NCBI RefSeq assembly: GCF_030867095.1
Contig: NC_081831.1
Span: 45,011,319-45,075,318 of the forward strand
Direction of reading: 5' to 3'
Source: Alligator mississippiensis
Taxonomy: Eukaryota; Chordata; Crocodylia; Alligatoridae
DNA length: 64,000 nt
Of the stretch, positions 11,427-21,070 are shown one piece after another. The notes below the pieces were generated by a model. It saw nothing but the letters and a program-made list of their open reading frames with translations. It was not told where the DNA came from and searched no databases. Each line of letters begins with the position of its first letter. Positions within the stretch are counted from its first letter, which is position 1. A program made the position numbers and the translations under genes.

Positions 11427-12552
11427 CTAGAGCCCTGCCAGGACCTCAGGGGACACAGGCAGGGTGTGTAAGTGGTGCCAAAGCATAGACAGGAGCATCT
11501 GGTTCAGCACAAGCACTCTCCCACTCAGGAAGAGACATCTCAGGAGCCCTGCCCATGCCCAGAACCACTCCACCACCCTTGATTCCAGCTGGTGCCAGTT
11601 CTCCGGTGGGGAGGGGTCTGTGGGGGACAGGTAGACCCCCCAAGTAGAGCAGTGAGCCCACATTCCAAAGGATCCCATGGAGTTCAGGTGGGAGTGAGCC
11701 CACCTGCCACCCACCACCATGCCAAAGCTCTTGACCCAATTGACCTGGGCAGAGGAGGCCAAGTACATTGCCTGACAGACCTCCACCTGTGCCAGGTCAC
11801 CTGAGTCCTGGACCATGAGAAGTACATCCTCAGCACATGCTGACAGGACCAGCTGCACCACCAGCTCCTGGAGCATGAATCGCACCACCCATTTCCACAG
11901 GAGAACAAGGAAGGGCTCCAGGACCAAGGTATACAGCTGGCCTGACAGCAGGCAGCATTGATGCATCCTTCTCCTGAATGGGATGAGCTCTGTCAAGGTC
12001 CAGTTGAGATTGACCAAACATTCTGCAGAGGCATACAGCACCTGGAGAGCCCACATGAAGCAGGGCCCAAAGCCAAAGGCCCACAGCATGCCTGTGAGGT
12101 ACCCATGATCCATTCTGTCAAATGCCTTCTCCTGGTACAGGGACAGGAGGGTGAAAGACAGGCCCTCCCAGTGTGCCAGCTCCAGGAGGTCCCAAGCCAG
12201 GTACAGGCTGTCGAATATGGAACATCCAGGCACCATGTACGGATGGTCAGGATATATCACGTCCATCAGCACAGAGCACAGGTGCAGCAAGATGACCTTC
12301 ATTACCACCTCATACTCTGTGCAGAGGAGCTACACAGGATGCCAAATTCCTTAGGTCATGGAGATCCCCCTTCTTTGGCAGGATCCTTGAGGGGGGGCCA
12401 TCACCCACCAGAAGGCAGGCGATGTACATCTTGCCCGCCCCCCCACCTCCTTTCCAGGGCATAGAAGAAGTGGGAGCCACGGTCCATCTCCTGAAGGAGC
12501 TGGACGTGCATGCAGACAAATGCACCGTGGGCGCAGTGGTCATCCAGAGCAT
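11427..12552 (-). pseudogene. Tx1-type LINE reverse transcriptase remnant
   Basis: The minus-strand frames 12552-12310 and 12308-11427 cover RT. Readable blocks are YQEKAFDRMDHGYL (the motif A region, which normally has a catalytic Asp in DxxKAFD), RRRMHQCCLLSGQLYTLVLE (motif B), and VLSACAEDVLLMVQD, where the catalytic Y/FADD reads CAED. After it come VNWVKSFGMVVGG, VYLSPTDPSPPENW and LFLSGRVLVLNQMLLSMLWH, all characteristic of Tx1-like RTs. The damaged active site and frameshifts make it inactive. Confidence 0.75.
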
Positions 12553-12630
12553 GAAGCTCTTCCCACCTCTCCTGACACTCTCTGCAGAAGGATGGGTTGG
12601 TCCGGTTGGTATCCAGGTGCCTCTCCAGCA

Positions 12631-13599
12631 TTAGCACTTCCAGCTTGAGCTGCACCCTGACCACCTCCCTCTACCAGGTGTGTCCCTGAGTGTAGCTGTG
12701 GCAAAAAAAAACCAGATGTGCACCTTCCTCACATCCAACCATCTCTGAGCTGAGGGGAAAGCTGCCTGTTGCTCCCACCAGGCCAGCCAGAATTCCCAGA
12801 AGGTCTCCCTGAAGCCCACATTCTGCAGCAGGCTGGCATTGAAATGCCAGTAGGCCAACCCCGGATGCCCAGGCCCTAGCATGACCTGGGCCCAAACAAG
12901 GTGGTGATCACTGAAAGGGGTTGGCTGGATGCCAGAGGAGTAGGCCTGGGGAAAGAAAGGCAAAGAGATATAAACCCAATCTAACCAGGAATGGCACACC
13001 TGCTCCTCCACCACCCTCACAAAGGTGAAGGCAGGGGGGTTGGTAGGGTGACAGGCATGCCAGACATCCACCAGGGAGTAGTCCATGAGGATCTCCCCAA
13101 AGATGCCTATGGTGGCCTGGCTCCGCTCCCTGCCTGATTGGTCTTGCACATCTACAGTGATGTTAAAGTCCCCACTGAGGACCAGGCACTCACAAGGGTT
13201 GAGGGTGCTTATGTATGTGGCCACCTGGTGGAAGAAAGCTGCCAACTCCAGGTCCCTCACAGCAGCGTACATGTTCAGAAGGTTCAGGACCAGCCTCTGC
13301 ACCTGGACGCAGAGGTGCAGCAGGCAGCCCAGCACCACCTCAACATCCTGCAGAATCTCTGGCTGCAGGCCTGGGGAAAACAGGGTGGCCACCCAATATG
13401 AGGTGGCTAAGAGGTGACTGAAAAAGACCCTGCCTTCCCAATCCTTCAACCAATTTGATTGATTGGCTGGAGTCATCAGGGTCTCCTCCAAGAATACCAT
13501 GGAGTACCCTCCATCCTGAAGGAAGAAGAACACCCAACACGTCTGGAGACCCTTCCTGCAGCTGTGGACATTGAGGGTCATGATCTTAAATGACCTCAT
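12631..13599 (-). CDS. Tx1-type LINE endonuclease domain (open 322-codon piece)
   Basis: This minus-strand open frame is the N-terminal endonuclease of LINE ORF2, which nicks target DNA to prime reverse transcription. It starts MRSFKIMTLNVHSCRKG (the usual LN block is present), has LVLSGDFNITVDVQD (the GDFN catalytic block; typical EEP asparagine and aspartate retained), HSWLDWVYIS for the usual RIDxxYVS block, and ends with PFSDHHLVWAQV, the SDHH catalytic histidine block. The expected E in the early KET-type motif is present as EET. The frame then runs into RT sequence in another frame, so the protein is cut off by a frameshift. Confidence 0.7.
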   Translation of the reverse strand: MRSFKIMTLNVHSCRKGLQTCWVFFFLQDGGYSMVFLEETLMTPANQSNWLKDWEGRVFFSHLLATSYWVATLFSPGLQPEILQDVEVVLGCLLHLCVQVQRLVLNLLNMYAAVRDLELAAFFHQVATYISTLNPCECLVLSGDFNITVDVQDQSGRERSQATIGIFGEILMDYSLVDVWHACHPTNPPAFTFVRVVEEQVCHSWLDWVYISLPFFPQAYSSGIQPTPFSDHHLVWAQVMLGPGHPGLAYWHFNASLLQNVGFRETFWEFWLAWWEQQAAFPSAQRWLDVRKVHIWFFFATATLRDTPGRGRWSGCSSSWKC

Positions 13600-15352
13600 G
13601 GCTGAGGGGGTGAAGTAGATGGTTCAGCAGAGGCTTCATGCATCTCAGCACCCAATGTGGGGCCCACTGGTTCATGTAGTGCCCTCCCATAGAGGGCATC
13701 TATGAAACTGCAGGCCTGCCTATAGATCCAGGCGTTGCAGCTTTTCAACCCCTTGCCTTCCCCCAGAAGCACCCTTGCAGTGGCAAGGATGCTGTCAAAA
13801 TCTCCCCAGTTGTCCAAGGCTAGCTGTACCCTGCTGGTGGACAGGTGGGTGTAGTCACGGTCAAGAAATGCAAGTAGCTCATCCCTGGGGACCGCTGGAA
13901 CCAGAACTTCTGCAGGCTCCATGGAGCCTGATGGTTCTTGGCCATCCTCCTCCTGGTCCTGGGGCTCAGAGGGCTCCTTAGGCAACATCTGAATGCTCAG
14001 GTCTGCTAAGATCCCGGACTCTGGTTGGGATTGGGAGATCTCTGCAGCCCCCGGGACAGTTTTGGAGGTAAGGGTGGGGGTGGGGCTCCTTCACAAGATG
14101 GTGGAATAGAGCTGGAACCCTGGGAGGTCTATGCAGGGTCCCCAATGAGATTGACCCATTGATTAGGGGACCCCATTGTGACCCACTCTGGTGCAGGACT
14201 ATGGGGCAGGCTGGAGGTGCAGGTTTCCAGGAAGGGAAGAGACCCACCAGGCACCGGGGTGGCTCCAGTGTCTGCCTTGGGGTTCTGGGAAAGGGAACCT
14301 CCTCCATCAGGACTCACCGAGGTGAGCCCCATCGGGAGGAGGCTCTGCTGCCAGGCCTTCCTTTGGGTAGGCCTCAGCCTCAGCACCTGTGATTTCAGGG
14401 GTATGCCCTGGACAGCAGATGACTACCCAGCAGCCCTGAAACCTCCTCCACCAGGATCACCCATTTGATCTTTCCAAGGGGTGGGGTGTCAGGCACATCT
14501 GGGGAGACCCCTGGAGGCTGGGCTGCCCCTTCCCACTGTGTGGTGGTCCTGGGAGCGGGGGGGGAGTCCTCTACATCAGAGGGCTCTAGCTGTACCCAGG
14601 TCTTCCTCTTGCCTTTACGCTCAGAGGGGACCTGCACCCACTCAGCCATGGGGTGGTCCTCAGGTGGACAGGCTTCAGCAAGAGAAGCTGAGGGTTGGAG
14701 GGGCAGCCATGACATGGGGATGACTAGGGGCAGGGAGGCCCTGCTCCCCCTCTCCCCCCAGCTCCTGGTGTCCTCCCTGGGACTCTGCTAAACCTAGTTG
14801 GGATCCAGGTCCCTTTGACTCATGGTGGGGCTTGTAGTTGTGGCTGGGGTGCCAGGGGGACCTGAGGGGGGTGGGGCACTGGTAGTAGGGGCACCCCTTT
14901 TTCCAGTGGGACCCACAGATGCCCTCTCTGCCTGGTCCATGGGGCACTCATGATGCAAGTGCCCTGGGGCATGGCACTGGAAGCACTGCAGGTCCCCCAG
15001 TGTATAGAAAAGGGCCAGCAGTGGAGGGTCCAGGCTCCCCAACTTTGGCTCTCCCCACAGCTGCCTGTGCATAACTGTGGTTCCCCACCCAGGGGGACAT
15101 ATTGGTGGGCCCAAGGCTAGGGGCAGGGACAGGGTGAGTGGGTGTGCTGGCTGGTGTAGTGCACCTGGTCCCCTCTGGCACTGGTGGTCTAGGCTTGGGA
15201 GCAGGGCCCTTGCCCTTCCCACCCCAGCTGTGGAGGAGGCTGAAGAGAAGCCCTTCCCCCTGCAATTGCCCTTGGTCCCCGATAATGGAAGATCCCTGGG
15301 GGGGGGGGGGGTGCTGGCCTGGGGAGACCTTGAACCAGGCACTCAGCAACAA
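13596..15352 (-). pseudogene. Tx1-type LINE ORF1 (zinc-knuckle protein) remnant
   Basis: Three overlapping minus-strand open pieces belong to one ORF1: 15352-14948 and 15342-14794 carry a proline-rich N-terminus, and 13988-13596 carries the C-terminal part. The segment at about 15000-14940 contains CFQCHAPGHLHHEC, a CCHC zinc knuckle of the kind that binds nucleic acid in Tx1 and L1-group ORF1 proteins. The downstream piece has DELLAFLDRDYTHLSTSRVQ and ARVLLGEGKGLKSCN blocks. Frame changes between the pieces make it a pseudogene. The related fragment at 10.07-10.40 kb shows that the family exists in more than one copy. Confidence 0.65.
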
Positions 15353-16354
15353 CAGGAAGACAAGGCAAGATCAGATGCAGTGAGGTAGTTGTGGGGGAGG
15401 GCAGGAGCAATCAGTCAATTGGGAAGTAATCCAGTGCAAGTATAGTGTCTGGTGGTGCAGCAGGGAATCTCCCTCTCTCCTGAGAGGGGAAAGCAGCAGA
15501 AACAATAGTGCCAGCAGCATCAGTGATGGTAGAAGCCATCCAGCTCAGCCACTCAGGGTGTGCTTCTGGTTAAGGTTGGGGTCTGCCTGCCAAAGCAGCT
15601 GGGGCAGGCAAGATACCTTTAGGCTCTGGCAGTGATGGTGGAGGAGGGGCCCACAGGCAGTGCAGGATCCCTCCCTAGGCTGTCCCCCAACCGTGGCTTG
15701 GTGGTGGGCTGGGCAGCAGGCCAGAACAGGGGTGCACAAGCTGGGGTGCAGTGCTGGGGTGCGGTATCATAGTATCATAGTCCTTAGGGTTGGAAGGGAC
15801 CTAAACACATCATCAGGTCATACCCCCTGCCCCAGGCACGAACGGGTGCTGGGGTCATATCACCCCAGCCAAATATCTGTCCAGCCCCCTCTTGAAGACC
15901 CTCAAGGTAGTAGAGAGTACCACCACACTTGGGAGAACATTCCAGAGCCTGGCAGCCCTAACTGTAACGTGATGTCTCCTGATGTCCAGCCTGAACCTTC
16001 TCTCTAACAACCTGTGGATATTATTCCTAGTAACCCCGGGTGGTGTCCGGGGGAACAGAGCCTCCCCCAATTTCTGCTATTCTCCTCTGGTTAGTTTGTA
16101 AATAGTCACCAGATCCCCTCTCAGTCTTCTCTTGTGGAGGCTGAATAGGTTCAGTCCCTTTAGCCTCTCTTAGTAGGGCCTGTTCCACTTCCCCTTGACC
16201 ATGCAAGTGGCCCTCCTCTGGAATCTCAGTGCTAGTCACATCCCTTTTGAAGTGCAGCACCCAGAACTGCACACAGTACTCCAACTATGGCCTGACCAAT
16301 GCCACAAAGAGGGGAAGGATCACCTCCCTGGACCTGCTTGTGATGCATCTGTAG

Positions 16355-17710
16355 GTCAGTCTCAGCTCCATCCGTCAGTCTCACCTCCATCCTTGGCAAA
16401 GTCTTTGAAAAAATTATCAAGGCTCACATTTGTGAGAGCCCAGCAGGACAAATTATGCTGAGGGGAAACCAGCACGGGTTCATAGCAGGCAGATCATGCC
16501 TGACTAATCTAGTCTCTTTTTATGACCAGGTTACGAAATGCCTGGACACAGGAGGAGGGGTGGATGTCGTATACTTAGAATTCAGGAAGGCCTTCGATAC
16601 AGTATCCCACCCCATACTGGTAAACAAGTTAAGAGGCTGTGACTTGGATGACTACACAGTCCGGTGGGTGGCGAATTGGCTAGAGAGTCGCACCCAGAGA
16701 GTCGTGGTGGATGGGTCGGTATCTACCTGGAAGGCTATGGGCAATGGGGTCCCGCAGGGCTCGGTCCTTGGACCGATACTCTTTAATGTCTTCATCAGTG
16801 ACTTGGACGAGGGAGTGAAATGTACTCTTTCCAAGTCTGCGGATGACACAAAGCTGTGGGGAGAAGTGGACACACCGGAGGGCAGGGAACAGCTGCAAGC
16901 AGACCTGGATAGGTTGGACAAGCGGGCAGAAAACAACAGAATGCAGTTCAACAAGGAGAAATGCAAAGTGCTGCACCTAGGGAGGAAAAATGTCCAGCAC
17001 ACCTACAGCCTAGGGAATGACCTGCTGGGTGGCACAGAAGTGGAAAGGGATCTTGGAGTCCTAGTGGACTCCAAGATGAACATGAGTCGGCAGTGTGACG
17101 AAGCCATCAGAAAAGCTAATGGCACTTTATCATGCATCAGCAGATGCATGACGAATAGGTCCAGGGAGGTGATACTTCCCCTCTATCGGGCGCTGGTCAG
17201 ACCACAGTTGGAGTGCTGCGTGCAATTCTGGGCACCGCACTTCAAGAGGGATGCGGATAACCTGGAGAGGGTCCAGAGAAGGGTCACGCGTATGGTTGGA
17301 GAGGAGAGACTAGAGAACCTGGACCTTTTCAGCCTCCGCAAGAGAAGGTTGAGAGACAACCTTGTGGCTGCCTATAAGTTCATCACGGGGGCACAGAAGG
17401 GAATTGGTGAGGTTTTATTCACCAAGGCGCCCCTGGGGGTTACAAGAAATAATGGCCACAAGCTAGCAGAGAGCAGATTTAGACTGAACATTAGGAAGAA
17501 CTTCTTCACAGTTAGAGTGGCCAAGGTCTGGAACGGGCTCCCAAGGGAGGTGGTGCTCTCCCCTACCCTGGGGGTCTTCAAGAGGAGGTTGGATATGTAT
17601 CTAGCTGGGGTCATCTAAACCCAGCACTCTTTCCTGCCTGTGCTGGGGGTCGGACTCGATGATCTATTGAGGTCCCTTCTAACCCTAACATCTATGAATC
17701 TATGAATCTA
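16355..17710 (+). mobile_element. CR1 LINE (plus), 5'-truncated, nested in a CR1
   Basis: The insert starts at about 16355 inside RT coding sequence and ends in the CR1 3' tail at 17690-17710 (three copies of a tctatgaa unit). Its host is the minus-strand CR1 on both sides. It carries one long open frame (16455-17618) and is better preserved than its host. This agrees with a later insertion. A near-duplicate of about 19 bp at 16355-16392 marks the 5' junction. Confidence 0.85.
16455..17618 (+). CDS. CR1 reverse transcriptase, C-terminal 387 codons
   Basis: The frame covers the RT core through the ORF2 C-terminus without interruption. It shows MLRGNQHGFIAGRSCLTNLV, VVYLEFRKAFDTVSHPILVN (motif A; D replaced by E in 'LDFKKAFD'), GVPQGSVLGPILFNVFISDL (motif B), then KSADDTKLWGEVD, where the catalytic Asp pair is kept but the preceding aromatic residue is Ser. 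It continues with KCKVLHLGRKN, RALVRPQLECCVQFWAPHFK and the terminal VFKRRLDMYLAGVI. The start is set by 5' truncation of the element, not by a real start codon. Upstream in-frame sequence from about 16372 (VSLTSILGKVFEKIIK) belongs to the same frame. Confidence 0.8.
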   Translation: MLRGNQHGFIAGRSCLTNLVSFYDQVTKCLDTGGGVDVVYLEFRKAFDTVSHPILVNKLRGCDLDDYTVRWVANWLESRTQRVVVDGSVSTWKAMGNGVPQGSVLGPILFNVFISDLDEGVKCTLSKSADDTKLWGEVDTPEGREQLQADLDRLDKRAENNRMQFNKEKCKVLHLGRKNVQHTYSLGNDLLGGTEVERDLGVLVDSKMNMSRQCDEAIRKANGTLSCISRCMTNRSREVILPLYRALVRPQLECCVQFWAPHFKRDADNLERVQRRVTRMVGEERLENLDLFSLRKRRLRDNLVAAYKFITGAQKGIGEVLFTKAPLGVTRNNGHKLAESRFRLNIRKNFFTVRVAKVWNGLPREVVLSPTLGVFKRRLDMYLAGVI

Positions 17711-17750
17711 TGCACAACAGGGTGCAGTTAGCCTTACTGAACGCTTCCTC

Positions 17751-18963
17751 TCATTGGTGACTCATGTTCATCCTGGAGTCAACAATGACTCTAAGATCTC
17801 TTTCTGACACTGTGTTGACAAGAAGGGTGTTCCCCAGCCTATAGGTGCATTGCAGATTCCTTCTCCCTAGATGCAGTACCTTGCACTTGTCTGCATTGAA
17901 TTCCATCCTATTTTCATCTGCCCACCTCTGTAATTTGTCTAGATCTAGCTGGATCCTGTTCCTCCCCTCCAGTGTGCCCACCTCACCCCACATCTTGGTG
18001 TCATCATCGAATTTGGACAGCGTGCATTCCACACCCACATCCAGATTGCTGATAAAGATGTTGAACAGTACAGGTCCCAGGACCTAGCCGTGGTGAACTC
18101 CACTGCCCACATCCTTCCAGGTCGAAAATGACCCATCCACCACCAGTCTCTGGGTGTGACCATCAAGCCAATTTGCCACCCATCTGACTGTGTAGGCATC
18201 AATGCTGCAGTCACCTAGTTTCTTTAAGAGAATGTGGTGGGAAACCATGGCAAAGGCCTTCTTAAAGTCCAGAAAGACAATGTCCACCCTGACACCCTCA
18301 TCCAGGGACTTTGTGACCTGATCATAAAAGGAAACCAGACTACTCAGGTAAGACCTGCCCTCGATGAAACCATGTTGGTTGCCCCTGAGCATTACCTCCC
18401 CTGCTGGGGCCTTGCAGATGTGCTCCTTGATAATTTTCTCAAAGGTCTTCCCAAGGACTGAGGTAAGACTGACTGGGCTATAATTGCAGGGGTCCTCCTT
18501 TCTCCCCTTCTTGTAAATGAGGGTCACATTGGTCCTTTTCCAATTCTCTGGTGCCTGGCTAGTGCCCCACAAGTGCTCATAGATCCATGCATGGGGCCAC
18601 GCTATAACCCCCCCCCCCCCATTCCCTCAGCACCCTCGGGTGAAGAGCATCTAGGCCTACTGATTTAAACATGTCCAGCCCCTCCAAAAGTTCCCTAACT
18701 AGGTCATCCCTGACCCTAGACATGGCGTTGCCTTCCCTGGGTCTATCATTAATTCTAGTGGGGGAGATGTCCTGGTCCCTGTTCAGGAATATGGAGGAAA
18801 AGAATTCATTAAAGAGGTCAGCTTTTTCATTTGCTGCAATCACCAGATTGCCAATCGTATCCTGTAGGGGCCCTACATTACCTGGTGCCTTCTTCTTACT
18901 CCCTATATATTTGAAAAAGGACTTTTTATTGTCCTTAGTTCTGGACGCTAGCCCTACCTGCAT
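17751..18963 (-). pseudogene. CR1 ORF2 linker and reverse transcriptase remnant
   Basis: Three minus-strand pieces cover the CR1 RT. Piece 18963-18577 has KDNKKSFFKYIGSKKK and GLDMFKSVGLDALHPRVLRE. Piece 18572-18084 has NYSPVSLTSVLGKTFEKIIK, GNQHGFIEGRSYLSSLVSFY and VFLDFKKAFAMVSHH, where motif A is altered. Piece 18038-17751 has FDDDTKMWGEVGTLEGRNRI, with FDDD in place of F/YADD, and KCKVLHLGRRN. They are parts of one frame broken by indels and cut off at 17710 by the inserted plus-strand CR1. Confidence 0.8.
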
Positions 18964-19355
18964 CTCTGCCTTGGCCTTCCTAACAGCCTCCCTGCAGTCC
19001 CAAGCAACTTAATTATAATCCTTCTTGGTGATAGCCCCTTGTTTCCACTGCTTGTACACCTCCTTTTTTGCCCTCAGGCATCCCTGGATGCCTTTGCCGA
19101 GCCATGGGGACTTCTTATCACTCCTGCCCCCTTTGGTGCACGTTGGGACTGACTCCCTTTGAGCTCAGAGCATTGTCTCCTTGAGGGAACAAGCACCCAT
19201 CTTGGACTTCCATCTCATTGAAGTTCCAAGACCCCAATGCCTCTCCTACTAACCTTCTTAGCTTACAGAAGTTGCCTCCCTTGAAGTCAAGGACCTCTGC
19301 CTTGCTGCTTGCTTTCACTACCCTGTGCTGGATAGTAAATTCCAGCAGGTGATGA

Positions 19356-19697
19356 TCAGTTGCCCAGGTGGTCGAGTACCCATAGACTCCTCACCAGGTC
19401 ATTACCTGTGGCAAGGACCAAGTCTAGCAGGGCATTTCCCCTGGTAGGACTATGCACCTCCTGGGTTAGGTGGAGGTCCTGTATCCTGGCTAGGAACCTA
19501 CATGAGTGGTTGGACCTGGCTGACTGCTCCTCCCAGCAGATGTCTGGGTAGTTTAGGTCACCCATGACAATGACATCCCTTGACTTTACAGCCTCTGTGA
19601 ACTGACCTGAGAACTGAAGGTCCAGTTCATCCCCCTGGTGAGGTGGTCTATAGTAGATGCCCACTATCAAGTCCCTTTCCCCACACCCCCCTTGCAT
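19356..19697 (-). pseudogene. CR1 ORF2 endonuclease fragment
   Basis: The 113-codon minus-strand frame shows VGIYYRPPHQGDELDLQF, VIVMGDLNYPDICWEEQS and LTQEVHSPTRGNALLDLVLA, the same endonuclease blocks as the CR1 at 331-648. It is followed on the minus strand by RT pieces, so it belongs to the long CR1 at 15.8-21 kb. The frame is lost after about 19356. Confidence 0.8.
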
Positions 19698-20139
19698 TCT
19701 TACTCAGAGTGCCTCATTCTAACCCTCCTGTGACCCCTTCCTGATCATTGAGGATGTGTATTGCTCTTTTACGTATAGTGCTACACACACCCCACCTCTT
19801 TTCCCTGATCTGTCTCACCTGTACAGCTTGTATCCCTCGATGTCCACTGTCCAGTCATGAGTAGAATCCCACTAGGTTTCTGTGAGTCCCACTAGGTCTG
19901 GGTTGTTACTAGCTAGCAGGAGGGCAAGTTCCTCCTGCTTATTCCCCATGCTTTGAGCATTTGTGTAGAGGCATTTGAGGCCTTCTGTAGGTGCATGTGC
20001 ACCTACACCTACTTGTTCCTAAGCCTGCCCTGGCCCCTGTCACTTACCTGGGTACTACCTGTACACATCACATGGCTTGACGGTGAAGTGTCTTCATGTT
20101 CCCCTGCATCCCCATCCCCTGGTGAACCTAGTTTAAAGC

Positions 20140-20475
20140 TTACCATATGAGATCAGCCAGCCTGGAAGAAAAAAGATGCTTACCTTTTGGGAAGAGATGA
20201 AGTCCATCCCACCCAAGCATGTCCTCTGTAAGGAAATGCAGGTCATGGTCCAAGACCCCAAGGCCTTCCTGGTAACACCAGCTCCAAAGCCAACAGTTGA
20301 CTTTACCAATGCATGTCTTGTGGCACCATCCACATCTGCTCACTGGAAGGATAGAAGAAAAATCCACCTGTGCCCCTTTCTCTTCAAGCTTTGCCCCTAG
20401 AGCCTTGTAGTCTCTCATGATGTGGTCCGGGTTGCCCCTGGCCATGTCATTCATTCCCCTGTGGATGAGGACCAT
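20140..20475 (-). CDS. CR1 ORF1 esterase (SGNH-hydrolase-like) domain
   Basis: This 111-codon minus-strand frame is the esterase domain found in ORF1 of CR1 and related LINEs. It carries VLIHRGMNDMARGNPD, where the block III G-x-N-D motif reads GMND, then FSSILPVSR, a SWCYQEGLGVLDHD block, and LGWDGLHLFPKGKHLF, where the last catalytic Asp and His lie in DGLHL. The N-terminal block with the catalytic serine is not in this open frame. The domain is thought to act on lipids or membranes; its role in retrotransposition is unsettled. It sits just 5' of the ORF2 endonuclease of the same CR1, as expected. Confidence 0.7.
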   Translation of the reverse strand: MVLIHRGMNDMARGNPDHIMRDYKALGAKLEEKGAQVDFSSILPVSRCGWCHKTCIGKVNCWLWSWCYQEGLGVLDHDLHFLTEDMLGWDGLHLFPKGKHLFSSRLADLIW

Positions 20476-20511
20476 GGGGTTTTGATCAGAGGGTTGGATG
20501 AGGTCCAGGAA

Positions 20512-20960
20512 TCAGAGCTGCGGTGTGGTGCAATGCAGTGGGCCCCTCCCCAATGCGGGGCAGCAACAGCAGCAGCCCAAGGCAGGAAGAGGTGTGGCCA
20601 ACTCACTCCCAAAAGTTCTGAGACCAAGCCAGCAGCTAGCAGTAGCCAGAGGCAGGTAAGGGCCTGGCCATCCTCTCCCCAGAAGCTCCTGAGACCAAGC
20701 TTGCAGCAACCAGCAACAGCAGCAGCAGCAGCAGCCTAGGACAGGAAGGGGCATGGCCAACTTCCTCCCAGAGGTTCCTCTCTGAGAAGCTCCTGAGGGC
20801 AAGTAGCCCTGAGCTGCTGGCCAAGGCAGGTTTTTATACTGCTGGGGCCAGTGCAGGTGCTGGCCCCAGGCTCTAGCTCCCCCTGGCTCCAGATCCAGAA
20901 GGAGCCAGGCAGGGTTATTTTGCCCCAAGTGACACAATTTGCTCCACAACAAAGTGTATA
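20512..20960 (-). repeat. CR1 5' leader with CAG-rich repeats
   Basis: Two or three imperfect copies of an ~100-bp module (tggccaact..ctcccagaagctcctgaga.. type) with (CAG)n runs near 20562 and 20715 lie just upstream of the CR1 ORF1 on its coding strand. Position and repetition suit a CR1 5' UTR/promoter. Open frames across it are poly-Ser/Leu artefacts. Confidence 0.4.
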
Positions 20961-21070
20961 TCCAGGCATGTGAACTGAGGCAAAAAGCCGCTGTTCAAAT
21001 TTGCACTGCTTCTATTTGAGCTGCTGCAAGCACACGTACTTGCATGTGTGAATGTGCCCAGTGAGGGAAA

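Larger units (their letters stand above)
10500..15400 (-). mobile_element. Tx1-type (L1-group) LINE, decayed, minus strand
   Basis: Reading the minus strand from about 15350 to 10540 gives, in order, an ORF1-like protein with a CCHC zinc knuckle, an apurinic-type endonuclease domain, a reverse transcriptase, and the post-RT C-terminal region. This order and the particular RT blocks match the Tx1-like LINEs of fish and reptiles. Every module is open only in pieces, and the RT catalytic aspartate pair is altered. I found no target duplication or tail, so both ends are approximate. Confidence 0.75.
15764..20960 (-). mobile_element. Long CR1 LINE (minus), interrupted by a plus-strand CR1
   Basis: The 3' tail (tatcatag repeats) is at 15764-15780 and the coding sequence is read on the minus strand up to at least 20475, with a repetitive, CAG-rich 5' leader to about 20960. 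The element is split: minus-strand sequence is interrupted between about 16354 and 17710 by a second CR1 in the other orientation. Coding continuity across the gap is visible. The piece starting at 17711 ends in a CTLLCI block, and the piece at 16350 picks up with HxCITSRSREVILP. Many frameshifts are present. Confidence 0.8.

Noticed and set aside
13775..15388. Plus-strand open frames between 13.8 and 15.4 kb
   Set aside because: They lie opposite the Tx1-type LINE ORF1 and are GC-rich antisense frames.
20512..20952. 146-codon Cys/Leu-rich minus-strand frame
   Set aside because: It is generated by CAG-repeat-rich CR1 leader sequence.
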